This document shows positions 31,973 through 39,886 of a stretch of DNA of 64,000 bases, in pieces. The notes below the pieces were generated by a model. It searched no databases. It was given only the letters and a program-made list of their open reading frames with translations, and had not been told where the DNA came from. Each line of letters begins with the position of its first letter. Within the stretch, counting starts at the first letter, position 1. The stretch is from GCA-003244245 sp052390115 (GTDB lineage Bacteria; Actinomycetota; Actinomycetes; Mycobacteriales; Pseudonocardiaceae): NCBI GenBank assembly GCA_052390115.1, contig JBQTHE010000011.1, positions 1 through 64,000 of the forward strand. Reading direction: 5' to 3'. The position numbers and the translations under genes were made by a program.

Positions 31973-32767
31973 TCAGCGTCGGCCGGCGCGGGGGGTTAGG
32001 GCGCGGACTGCTTCGGCGACGGCTGAGCGGCGGGCCTCCCGGACTGCGGTGAACAGCGGTCGCAGCGCTGCCGAACGGGCCGCCGCCACCTTGGCCGACA
32101 GCGCACCGCCAAGGTTGTCGGTCTCCGCGGCGCCGAGGATGGCTTCCACCTCGTCGGCCTGCTCGAGCACCCGCAGTGCGCGGCCGGGTGTGCCGTCGGG
32201 CCATGGCGGCCGGATCCGGCGCTCCAGAGCTTCGGCGATCTCGGCGCGAACCCCCGGTCGGTGCCGGGCGACGTCGAGCTCCACCAACGTCGTAGCGGCC
32301 TGGCGTACCGCGCCACGCAGGCCGTGTTCGGCGTCGGACAGCGCAGGCTCTGGGGCGGGGGGTAGCGGGCCCGGGGCGAACACCGTCCAGCGCAACACAC
32401 CATCGGCGACCGCAGTGGGCACCACAGCCAGTTCCGCGCCGGCGAGCACGGCGACTTCGCCACTGTTCAGCGCCGCCGCCGCGAGCGGTCGTTCGGGCGG
32501 CAGGCCTCGCACATCACCGGGCACCGGCAACAGCAGCCGACCACCGCCCGCACCGGCCCGCCGGGCTGCGGCCAGCAGGCCGACCACAGAGGCCGGGGCG
32601 TCGCCGGGGCCAGGCAGGTCGAGCTGCGCTGCGGTGGCCTCGTCGGCGGCCACCACCTCATGCAGACCTGCCCAGGTATGCAGTCCATCGATCACAGCGT
32701 CAGGGGCGGCGGAGCCGTGCAGCCAGGCCGAGGCCCACACGGTCAAGGTCGCGCTGGGGCATGGCAC
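31973..32767 (-). CDS. conserved actinobacterial protein, Rv1486c-like
   Basis: The 264-aa protein is rich in alanine and arginine and has no known catalytic motif. It begins PCPSATLTVWASAWLHGS and includes HTWAGLHEVVAADEATAAQL, LLLPVPGDVRGLPPERPL and a helical C-terminal part. It matches by position, direction and general appearance the hypothetical gene Rv1486c found next to hemH in mycobacteria. GTG 32767 is taken as the start because the upstream frame overlaps the divergent DUF3097 gene. Function unknown. Confidence 0.7.
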   Translation of the reverse strand: MPCPSATLTVWASAWLHGSAAPDAVIDGLHTWAGLHEVVAADEATAAQLDLPGPGDAPASVVGLLAAARRAGAGGGRLLLPVPGDVRGLPPERPLAAAALNSGEVAVLAGAELAVVPTAVADGVLRWTVFAPGPLPPAPEPALSDAEHGLRGAVRQAATTLVELDVARHRPGVRAEIAEALERRIRPPWPDGTPGRALRVLEQADEVEAILGAAETDNLGGALSAKVAAARSAALRPLFTAVREARRSAVAEAVRALTPRAGRR

Positions 32768-32854
32768 GGGGTAGGAGAGTAGAACTCGAACTCCGGACGC
32801 GCACGCGCGGCGTGGCTGCGCCGCGAATTTCAGCCATCCGGCTAACGTCGCGCC

Positions 32855-33670
32855 GTGCCTCCGGACGAGTTGCAGCGGCCACACCGGCGGCGGGAGACCC
32901 CGCAGCTTGTGGCCGAGGCCGGCTTGGTGGTGGAGGAAACCGCCACCGGGTTCTGTGGCGCGGTGCTGCGATGCGAGCGCGATGCGGTGCTGCTGGAGGA
33001 CGGCAGGGGACGGGTTCGGACATTCCCGCTGCGGCGCGCGGCATTCCTGATCGACGGCGATCCGGTCACACTGGTCCGTCCGGTGCGGCCGGCTCCGGCT
33101 GCACCAGCCCGGTCGGCGTCGGGGTCGGTCCGGGTGGTCGGGCTGCGGGCCCGGACGGCGCAGGCCAGCCGGATCTGGGTGGAGGGCCGCCATGACGCCG
33201 AGCTCGTGGAGCGGGTCTGGGGCCACGATCTGCGAGTGGACGGCGTGGGCGTGGAGCCGCTCGACGGCGTCGACGGCCTGGCCGAGCGGGTCGCGGAGTT
33301 CGCCCCCACGCCCCGCCGGCGGCTTGGTGTGCTGGTCGATCACCTGGTCGCCGGTAGCAAGGAAACCCGACTGGTGCAGACGGTGCGTTCGGAGCACGTG
33401 CTGGTGACTGGTCACCCCTATGTCGACATCTGGCAGGCGGTGCGGCCCGCGGCGCTGGGTATCCCCGGCTGGCCGGACGTGCCGCGCGGGGTGCCGTGGA
33501 AACAGGGGGTGTGCCAGGCGTTGGGCTGGGTGGACCGAAGCGGGATCGCGGATCCGGCGGCTGGCTGGTGCCGGGTGCTCGGCGCGGTGGAGGGCTTTCG
33601 CGACCTTGAACCGGCTCTGCTGGGCGCTGTTGAACAGCTCATCGACTTCGTCACTGCCGGGTCTCGGTGA
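32855..33670 (+). CDS. DUF3097 family protein
   Basis: This 271-aa actinobacterial protein of unknown function begins with an arginine-rich tail, then LVVEETATGFCGAVLR. It contains VRVVGLRARTAQASRIWVEG, HDAELVERVWGHDLR, GVLVDHLVAGSKETR and GHPYVDIWQAVRP, the stretches that identify DUF3097. The WVEGxxDAELVE pattern resembles a Toprim-like acidic site, but I would not claim nuclease activity. It is transcribed divergently from the Rv1486c-like gene across 87 bp. Confidence 0.8.
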   Translation: MPPDELQRPHRRRETPQLVAEAGLVVEETATGFCGAVLRCERDAVLLEDGRGRVRTFPLRRAAFLIDGDPVTLVRPVRPAPAAPARSASGSVRVVGLRARTAQASRIWVEGRHDAELVERVWGHDLRVDGVGVEPLDGVDGLAERVAEFAPTPRRRLGVLVDHLVAGSKETRLVQTVRSEHVLVTGHPYVDIWQAVRPAALGIPGWPDVPRGVPWKQGVCQALGWVDRSGIADPAAGWCRVLGAVEGFRDLEPALLGAVEQLIDFVTAGSR

Positions 33671-33722
33671 ACCGGTTACGATCATGGCAGAATCCAGCTC
33701 GAAGATCTGTCAAGATAGACAC

Positions 33723-34148
33723 ATGGCCGCTGTCGTGTGGCTGGTAGCCGGATTTCTGCTGATCGTTGCCGAGGTGCTGTCGACTGACTTCGTGCTGATC
33801 ATGCTCGGGGCGGCGGCACTGGTGGCCGCAGGGTCCGCCGCGCTTGGCGGGTCGATCTGGGTCCAGGTCGCCGCTTTCGGCGGCGCCTCGTTGGCCTTGA
33901 TCACCATAGCCAGGCCGGCGCTCAAGCGGCGACTGCACACTGACCAGGTGCGAACTAACGCCGAGGCCCTGGTCGGCGATAAGGCGGTTGTCGTCAGCAC
34001 CGTCGACGCCAAAGGCGGCAAGGTGAAGCTGCGCGGGGCGCTGTGGTCCGCTCGTGCGTTCGATGAAACCGAGGTACTGGAGCCCGGGCGGGTCGTTACG
34101 GTGATGAACATCTCCGGTGCCACCGCCGTTGTCTTGGGAGAACCTTGA
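33723..34148 (+). CDS. NfeD-like membrane protein
   Basis: The 141-aa protein has two or three N-terminal helices (VVWLVAGFLLIVAEVL, FVLIMLGAAALVAAGSAAL, VQVAAFGGASLALITIA) and a C-terminal OB-fold (ALVGDKAVVVSTVDAKGGKVKL, then GRVVTVMNISGATAVV). NfeD proteins pair with SPFH/stomatin proteins to organise membrane microdomains. The stop overlaps the ATG of the SPFH gene by one base, so they are translationally coupled. It matches Rv1487 in position. Confidence 0.87.
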   Translation: MAAVVWLVAGFLLIVAEVLSTDFVLIMLGAAALVAAGSAALGGSIWVQVAAFGGASLALITIARPALKRRLHTDQVRTNAEALVGDKAVVVSTVDAKGGKVKLRGALWSARAFDETEVLEPGRVVTVMNISGATAVVLGEP

Positions 34149-35461
34149 TGAGTGTTGCGCTGCTCGTGACCGTCGCGGTCATCCTGCTGGCGGTCGTCGT
34201 CACCGTGATCAAGGCCGTGGTGGTGATCCCGCAGGCCACTTCCGCGGTCGTCGAGCGGCTTGGCCGCTACCGCAGCACGTTCACCCCAGGCTTGAACTTT
34301 CTGGTGCCCTTCATCGATCGGATCCGGGCCCGGATCGATCTGCGTGAGCGGGTGGTGTCCTTCCCGCCGCAGCCCGTGATCACCAAGGACAACCTGACCG
34401 TCTCCATCGACACCGTCGTGTACTTCCAGGTGACTAACCCGAAGGACGCGGTCTACGAGATTGCCGACTACATCGGGGCAGTCGAGCAGCTCACCACCAC
34501 CACGCTGCGTAACGTCGTGGGTGGGATGAGCCTGGAGGACACCCTGACTTCGCGAGATTTCATCAACGGCCAGCTGTCGGAGGTGCTCGACGAGGCAACC
34601 GGGCGATGGGGCATCCGGGTCGGCCGGGTCGAGCTCAAGGCGATCGACCCGCCGCTGTCCATCCAGGACTCGATGGAGAAGCAGATGCGCGCCGACCGGG
34701 AGAAGCGCGCCACCATCCTCACCGCCGAGGGTCAGCGCGAGTCAGCGATCAAGACCGCGGAGGGCCAGAAGCAGGCACAGATCCTTTCCGCCGAGGGTGC
34801 CAAGCAGGCCACGATCCTCACCGCTGAGGCCGACCGGCAGTCCCGCATCCTGCGTGCCAAAGGTGAACGGGCCGCGCGCTACCTGCAGGCGCAGGGTCAG
34901 GCCAAGGCGATCGAGAAGGTGTTCGCCGCGATCAAGGCGGGCCGGCCGACCCCCGAGCTGCTCGCCTACCAGTACCTGCAGACGTTGCCGCAGATGGCGC
35001 AAGGCGACGCGAACAAGGTCTGGATCGTGCCCAGCGACTTCGGCAAGGCCCTCGAGGGTTTCACCAAGATGCTCGGCGCGCCGGGGGACGACGGGGTGTT
35101 CCGGTTCGAACCAAGCCCGGACTACGTCAGTGACAGCCCGCCGGAGGAGGACGACGAGGCCGTCGAGGGGTGGTTCGACACCTCCCCAGACCCGCACGTA
35201 GCCGCTGCGGTGCGGGCCGCCGAAGAGGTGGCCCGCAAAGAGGTGCCCGGTCCGACGACGGGGATGACCCCGTCGCTGGGCGCCGGTCCGGCCGGGCAGC
35301 CGGCCCCGCCTCCGGGACCGGCTGAGATCACCGCGCCGCAGCAGCGGGTGCCGCCTGCGACCTCGGCCGGCCCGCCCGACGCCCCGGAGACGGCATCCCA
35401 GAAGTCCCAGAAGAAGCCGGCAGAGCCGCCGCCTCAGACCCCCGAGCAGAAGGACGGCTGA
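34148..35461 (+). CDS. SPFH/band-7 (stomatin-like) protein
   Basis: The 437-aa protein has one N-terminal membrane helix (ALLVTVAVILLAVVVTVIKAV), an SPFH domain (VVERLGRYRSTFTPGLNFLV through SLEDTLTSRDFINGQLSEVL) and a coiled-coil flotillin-like segment rich in AEGQ repeats (about residues 180-260). The disordered tail is proline- and acid-rich. It should form oligomeric membrane scaffolds with the NfeD partner just upstream. ATG 34148 is preferred to the TTG one codon earlier. It ends only 4 bp from the stop of the convergent ABC gene. It matches Rv1488 in position. Confidence 0.88.
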   Translation: MSVALLVTVAVILLAVVVTVIKAVVVIPQATSAVVERLGRYRSTFTPGLNFLVPFIDRIRARIDLRERVVSFPPQPVITKDNLTVSIDTVVYFQVTNPKDAVYEIADYIGAVEQLTTTTLRNVVGGMSLEDTLTSRDFINGQLSEVLDEATGRWGIRVGRVELKAIDPPLSIQDSMEKQMRADREKRATILTAEGQRESAIKTAEGQKQAQILSAEGAKQATILTAEADRQSRILRAKGERAARYLQAQGQAKAIEKVFAAIKAGRPTPELLAYQYLQTLPQMAQGDANKVWIVPSDFGKALEGFTKMLGAPGDDGVFRFEPSPDYVSDSPPEEDDEAVEGWFDTSPDPHVAAAVRAAEEVARKEVPGPTTGMTPSLGAGPAGQPAPPPGPAEITAPQQRVPPATSAGPPDAPETASQKSQKKPAEPPPQTPEQKDG

Positions 35462-35465
35462 CGCC

Positions 35466-36200
35466 TCAGACGACGCTGAAGCCGAACGGCAACTCGAGGC
35501 GGTGCCGGGCCAGCAGGTCACTATCGGCGAGCAGGTCCCGGGTCGGAGCATCTGCCACCACCCGGCCGCCGTCGAGCACCACGCTTCGCGGGCATAGTTG
35601 CAGGGCATAGGGCAGGTCGTGGGTGACCATCAACATTGTCCGGTCCAGCTCCAGCAGCACTTCGGCGAGTTCGCGGCGGGCTACCGGGTCCAGGTTCGAG
35701 GATGGCTCGTCGAGCACCAAGATCTCCGGATCGCAGGACAGTACGGTGGCCAGTGCTGCACGTCGGCGTTGGCCACCGGACAGGTGCAGCGGTGAGCGGG
35801 CAGCATGCTCAGCCATCCCGACGGCCGCCAGCGCGGCGTTCACCCGGGCCTCGAGTTCGGCGCCACGCAGGCCGAAGTTGGCTGGTCCGAACGCCACGTC
35901 CTCGGCGACGGTGGGCATGAAAAGCTGGTCGTCAGGATCTTGGAACACGATCCCCACCCGGCGACGGATCTCCTGCAGGTGCTCCCTGATCACTGGCAGT
36001 TCGCCCACCTGAACGGAGCCGGTGGCCGGCTGGAGAACGCCGTTGAGCTGCAGGACGAGGGTGGTCTTACCGGCACCGTTGGGACCCAGCAGCGCGACCC
36101 GCTCGCCGGGCTGCACGGTGAGGTCGATGCCCTCCAACGCGCGCTGGCCGTCGGGATAGGCGAAGCTCAGCTCGGTCACCCGCAGCGACGGCGCGGTCAC
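35466..36200 (-). CDS. cbiO: ECF cobalt/nickel transporter ATPase CbiO
   Basis: The 244-aa ABC ATPase has Walker A LLGPNGAGKTT near residue 37, Q-loop VFQDPDDQLFMPTVAEDVAFG (the DQLF form typical of ECF ATPases), signature LSGGQRRRAALA and Walker B ILVLDEPSSNLD. GTG 36200 overlaps the stop of cbiQ by GTGA. It energises the Cbi transporter encoded upstream. A longer reading frame upstream only repeats the antisense of cbiQ. Confidence 0.9.
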   Translation of the reverse strand: MTAPSLRVTELSFAYPDGQRALEGIDLTVQPGERVALLGPNGAGKTTLVLQLNGVLQPATGSVQVGELPVIREHLQEIRRRVGIVFQDPDDQLFMPTVAEDVAFGPANFGLRGAELEARVNAALAAVGMAEHAARSPLHLSGGQRRRAALATVLSCDPEILVLDEPSSNLDPVARRELAEVLLELDRTMLMVTHDLPYALQLCPRSVVLDGGRVVADAPTRDLLADSDLLARHRLELPFGFSVV

Positions 36201-36961
36201 CCAAGCCACCAGGCCCCGGATGCGAGCAGGATCGCCGCCGCCACCGGTGCCAGCCCGAGCAGCCATTCTCGGCGACCGGTGGTTCGCTCGTGCAGAACCG
36301 GCATCGTCCCATTCCAGCCTCGTGCGAGCATGGCCAGGTGTACCCGTTCGCCGCGCTCGTAGGAGCGTAGGAACAGGCTGCCCACCCCGCGTGCGGTGGC
36401 ACCCGCCTGCCACAGCAGCCGCGGGTCGTGTCCCCGAGAGATCCGGGCGATCCGCATCCGGCGAGCTTCACCGACGATCACCTCGATGTATCGCAGCATC
36501 AAGGTGGCGATCGTGGTGATGGTGTTGGGCACCCGCAGGCGTTGGAGCCCGATCAGTAGATCGCGCGGTATGGTCGTCGCAGCGAGGGTCAGCGAGGTGA
36601 GCACCCCGAGGGTGCCCTTGATCACGATATTCCAGCCGGCCAGCAGCCCGGCCACTGACAGCGACACACCGGCCACCTGCACCCGCTGCCCGCCCTCGGC
36701 GAACGGCAGCAGCACGGCGAGCACGACGAACGGTGCCTCGATAAGGGCCCGGCGCGCGATCCAACCCAGCGGGATCGCCGCCACCACCCACACCCCAGCC
36801 AGCACCAGGAGATAACCGCCGAACGCCCAGAATGCCTCCCGCGACGTGGCGACCACACAGCACACGAACAGGAATGCGGCGAGCACCTTGACCTCGGGCG
36901 GCAGCCGGTGCACGGGCGAGTTGCCCGGCAGGAACAGAGGGTGCGCGTGGCCGGCTCCCAC
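36197..36961 (-). CDS. cbiQ: ECF transporter transmembrane protein CbiQ
   Basis: The 254-aa T-component of the cobalt/nickel ECF transporter has several membrane helices and the two Ala-Arg-Gly coupling motifs in the cytoplasmic helices (RIARISRGHD and LAMLARGWNG) that contact the ATPase. It begins with HPLFLPGNSPVHRLPPEVKV, typical of CbiQ. It sits 8 bp after the CbiN-like gene and overlaps cbiO. Confidence 0.9.
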   Translation of the reverse strand: MGAGHAHPLFLPGNSPVHRLPPEVKVLAAFLFVCCVVATSREAFWAFGGYLLVLAGVWVVAAIPLGWIARRALIEAPFVVLAVLLPFAEGGQRVQVAGVSLSVAGLLAGWNIVIKGTLGVLTSLTLAATTIPRDLLIGLQRLRVPNTITTIATLMLRYIEVIVGEARRMRIARISRGHDPRLLWQAGATARGVGSLFLRSYERGERVHLAMLARGWNGTMPVLHERTTGRREWLLGLAPVAAAILLASGAWWLG

Positions 36962-36969
36962 GGCGCTGG

Positions 36970-37338
36970 TCAGGTCTTGTCGACGGAGCGCCGCTGACGA
37001 GGACGCGCCAGCCAGAACAGGCCGCCCGCGAGGGCGAGGGTCACCAGCACCCCGATCACGCCGGCCACGCCGACCAGGCCGTCGTTGCCGCCCAGGGTGT
37101 AGTCAGCAAGCGGGCCGCCGGCCAGAGCGTGATCGCGGGCGTTTTGGGCGATGCACTCACCGGACAACTGCTCGGCGCCGTCCACCTCGGTTACCTGGCA
37201 ACCATTCAGGGTCGCTGAGTCGAGACCGTCGGGGTTGCTAGAGGCCAGGTAGGACAGTAGTCCGGCGATCAGGAGCGCGATGACGCCGAACCCGATGAAG
37301 AACCCGGCGGCGCTGCGCCGGCTGTGCGGGGTGGTCAT
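36970..37338 (-). CDS. PDGLE-domain CbiN-like subunit
   Basis: The 122-aa small membrane protein has an N-terminal helix (FFIGFGVIALLIAGLLSYLA), the extracytoplasmic SNPDGLDSAT motif that names the PDGLE domain and replaces CbiN in many transporters, and a second helix (GVAGVIGVLVTLALAGGLFWLA). It overlaps cbiM by 4 bp. It assists metal loading into CbiM. Confidence 0.87.
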   Translation of the reverse strand: MTTPHSRRSAAGFFIGFGVIALLIAGLLSYLASSNPDGLDSATLNGCQVTEVDGAEQLSGECIAQNARDHALAGGPLADYTLGGNDGLVGVAGVIGVLVTLALAGGLFWLARPRQRRSVDKT

Positions 37339-38051
37339 GATGCGCTCCCGTCAGCAGTCGCGGTGGCTGTGGTCGTTCCCAGGGTTCGAGTCGGCGATCG
37401 CCGCAACAGGTACACGAGGTCCGGTCGAGCGGAGGCGACGGCGCCGACCGTGAGCGCGGTGATGATGCCCTCACCGATACCGATCAGGATGTGGACCCCG
37501 ATGATGGTCACCACGACGGTACCCAGCGAGGAACCGCCGGCCCCGCCGATCGCGTATTCCACGACGAATCCGAGGGACGCGACCACTGTGTTCACCAGGG
37601 CGGAGACGAAGGCGACGGTGACCAGCCCCCCACGGCTGCGGGTAGCCAGCCTGCGCAGGGCCAGCGCGACCACGAAACCAACCCAGGTGCCGATCAGCGC
37701 CATGTTCGTGATGTTGGTACCGAGTGCGGTAAGGCCGCCGTCGGCGAACAGCAGCGCCTGCACCACCAGCACGATCCCGACGCACAGGGCGCCGAGCCAG
37801 GGGCCCACCAGGATGGCGGCCAGCGCACCGCCCAGCAGGTGCCCACTGACCCCGGGCAACACCGGAAAGTTGATCATCTGCACGGCGAAGATGAAAGCTG
37901 CGACCAATCCCGCCATCGGCGCGGTGCGGTCGTCAAGGTCTGCGCTCTGGCCGGCACGGGAGCGGACCAGCGAGTAACCTAGCCCCGCAGCAGCGACGAG
38001 GCCGCACACGGCCGAGACTGGGGCGTTGACGATACCGTCGCTCATATGCAT
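37335..38051 (-). CDS. cbiM: ECF transporter metal-binding S-component CbiM
   Basis: The 238-aa membrane protein captures Co(II) or Ni(II). Its mature N terminus should be Met-His-Met-Ser-Asp-Gly, because the amino group and His2 ligate the metal in this family. The ATG at 38051 gives exactly that start. However, the only good RBS (GAGGAGG, 38078-38084) is 5 nt before a TTG at 38072 that would add seven residues (MTTDTIA), which would need removal. Other conserved parts include VSGHLLGGALAAILVGPWLG and GVHILIGIGEGIITALTVG. Upstream is a 22-bp tandem repeat. Whether cobalt or nickel is preferred is not clear. Confidence 0.87.
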   Translation of the reverse strand: MHMSDGIVNAPVSAVCGLVAAAGLGYSLVRSRAGQSADLDDRTAPMAGLVAAFIFAVQMINFPVLPGVSGHLLGGALAAILVGPWLGALCVGIVLVVQALLFADGGLTALGTNITNMALIGTWVGFVVALALRRLATRSRGGLVTVAFVSALVNTVVASLGFVVEYAIGGAGGSSLGTVVVTIIGVHILIGIGEGIITALTVGAVASARPDLVYLLRRSPTRTLGTTTATATADGSAS

Positions 38052-38167
38052 GGCGATCGTGTCAGTAGTCAAGCTCGCCTCCTCTAAACGCGTGTGAGGG
38101 TCACCCATCAGAGTAACGGCAGGGGGCTGGTTACTGCTAGAGCGATGCGAAAGCCTCCTGCTGGCGT

Positions 38168-38254
38168 TGTGCACGAGGAGCGGACACACCGTGCACCAGG
38201 GACGGACACACCGTGCACGAGAGGCGGACACACCGTGCACGGGGGACGGACACG
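38168..38254. repeat. four tandem 22-bp repeats between amidase and cbiM
   Basis: Units start at 38168, 38190, 38212 and 38234 with consensus CGTGCACGAGRGRCGGACACAC. Each holds the palindrome GTGCAC. The period equals two helical turns, so a protein could bind every unit on one face of the DNA. The array lies at the 3' end of the amidase gene and about 100-200 bp upstream of cbiM, so it could regulate the metal transporter. There are no spacers, so it is not a CRISPR. Confidence 0.8.
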
Positions 38255-38260
38255 CGGGGG

Positions 38261-39667
38261 TTAGCGGTAGAGGAGTGGGGGGCGGCGGGAGGTCCAGGGG
38301 GCGACGCGCTCGTAGGCCGCGCAGGCGGCGAGCACCCGATCATCGGCGTGTCGCGGTCCCACCACCTGCAGCCCGAGCGGCAGGCCGGTGCTGCTCCACC
38401 CGCACGGAACGCTTGCGGCGGGCTGCTGGGTCATGTTGAAGGGATAGGTGAAGGGCGTCCAGCTGGTCCACCGCAGCGAGTGCCATCCGATCGGCACCTC
38501 CTCACCCGCAACGAATGGTGTGATCGGCACCGTCGGGGTGAGCAGCAGGTCGTAGCGCTCGTGGAAGGCCCCCATGGTGGCGCCCATCGCCATCCTCGTC
38601 GCGGTGGCGGTGAGGTAGTCCACCGCAGAGCAGCGCTCGCCCTGTGCCACGACCTCTCTCAGCCCGGGCTCCAGAAACTCGCGCTCGCGGGAGGTCAGGC
38701 GCCCGACAGCCCTGGCCAACGCACTGAACCAGAGCACATGGAAATCCTGCACGCACTCGACGAGACCCGGATCGGCGATCTCGACCTCCGCACCGAGATC
38801 CCGGAACACGTAAGCGGCGGTCTGCACCGCGTCGGCTACGTCCGGATCGACGTCGGCATAGCCCAACGTCGGACTCAGCGCGATCCGCAGCCCCAGCACA
38901 CCGCTGTCCAGCGCGCCGGAGTAAGAGCGAGTGATCGGTGGCAGCGCAGCGCAGTCCCGGGCATCCGGCCCGGAGACCACGTCGAGCAGCAGTGCGGTAT
39001 CGGCCACGGTGCGGGCCATCGGCCCGGCATATCCCAGGGTGCCCGACGGGCTGGCCGGCCAGTGCGGCACGCGACCATAGGTCGGCTTGATCGCCACCGT
39101 CCCGGTGAAGGACGCGGGGATACGCACCGAACCGCCACCGTCGGTCCCCATCGACAGCGGCCCCATTCCCAGTGCCACCGCGACGGCGCTGCCGCCACTG
39201 GACCCCCCAGGTGTCCGGCTGGTGTCCCACGGGTTGACCGTGACGCCGGTGAGCGCGCTGTCGGTGACGCCTTTCCAGGCCAGCTCTGAGGTCGTCGTCT
39301 TGCCCAGCAGCACCGCGCCGTTCTCGCGCAGCCGGGCCACCGCCGGCCCGTCGACCGGCCATTCCTGGTTAGGAGAGATCACCTTCGAACCGCGCAGGGT
39401 AGGCCACCCCTGGGTGAGATACATGTCCGTGATCGACGTCGGCACACCGTCGACCAGGCCCTGCGGCTGCCCATGCTGCCAACGCTGCTCGGAAGCCTTG
39501 GCTGCCTCCAGGGCGTGGTCGGCGTCCACCAAGCAGAATGCTCGCACCTGCCGGTCGAGCTGATCGATGCGGTCCAGCACGTCCTGGGTAGCCTCGACCG
39601 GCGACAGCTCGCCCGCCCGGTAGGCAGCCATGAGCTCGGTAGCGGTGAGGTCGGCGGGCGTGCTCAC
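38261..39667 (-). CDS. amidase (amidase-signature family)
   Basis: The 468-aa hydrolase has the Ser-cisSer-Lys triad. Lys sits in LLGKTTTSELAWKG near residue 120, and the Ser residues in TPGGSSGGSAVAVALGMG and GTDGGGSVRIPASF. The family's usual length is 450-500. The GTG 39667 start is taken because the frame upstream overlaps the divergent lipoprotein gene. Substrate is not evident: it could be an aryl or alkyl amide, or a peptide-like compound brought in by the neighbouring ABC importer, with which it shares a 219-bp divergent spacer. GatA is unlikely because gatB and gatC are absent. Confidence 0.85.
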   Translation of the reverse strand: MSTPADLTATELMAAYRAGELSPVEATQDVLDRIDQLDRQVRAFCLVDADHALEAAKASEQRWQHGQPQGLVDGVPTSITDMYLTQGWPTLRGSKVISPNQEWPVDGPAVARLRENGAVLLGKTTTSELAWKGVTDSALTGVTVNPWDTSRTPGGSSGGSAVAVALGMGPLSMGTDGGGSVRIPASFTGTVAIKPTYGRVPHWPASPSGTLGYAGPMARTVADTALLLDVVSGPDARDCAALPPITRSYSGALDSGVLGLRIALSPTLGYADVDPDVADAVQTAAYVFRDLGAEVEIADPGLVECVQDFHVLWFSALARAVGRLTSREREFLEPGLREVVAQGERCSAVDYLTATATRMAMGATMGAFHERYDLLLTPTVPITPFVAGEEVPIGWHSLRWTSWTPFTYPFNMTQQPAASVPCGWSSTGLPLGLQVVGPRHADDRVLAACAAYERVAPWTSRRPPLLYR

Positions 39668-39886
39668 GTGTGATTCCTGTCCTGGCGGCGCTACTGCCGG
39701 CATAGGCAACCTACCCGCGAGCTTTGTCCACCTTGTTGTGGGCCCGGAGTATCCCAGAGCGTCGATCCGGCTGGTAGACGCAGTGCAGCGCTTGATTACC
39801 AGGCGCGACGATCGATCGATACCCGGACGACACTTCCCCCATATGGTGGCTACTGCATTTTGTTTGCAACGACATATCGTCCCCCC

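Noticed and set aside
38052..38167. Cobalamin riboswitch upstream of cbiM
   Set aside because: I could not find the conserved B12-box-like core or a plausible pairing; the stretch is short and unremarkable.
38168..38254. CRISPR array
   Set aside because: The 22-bp units are directly adjacent with no unique spacers, and no cas genes are near.
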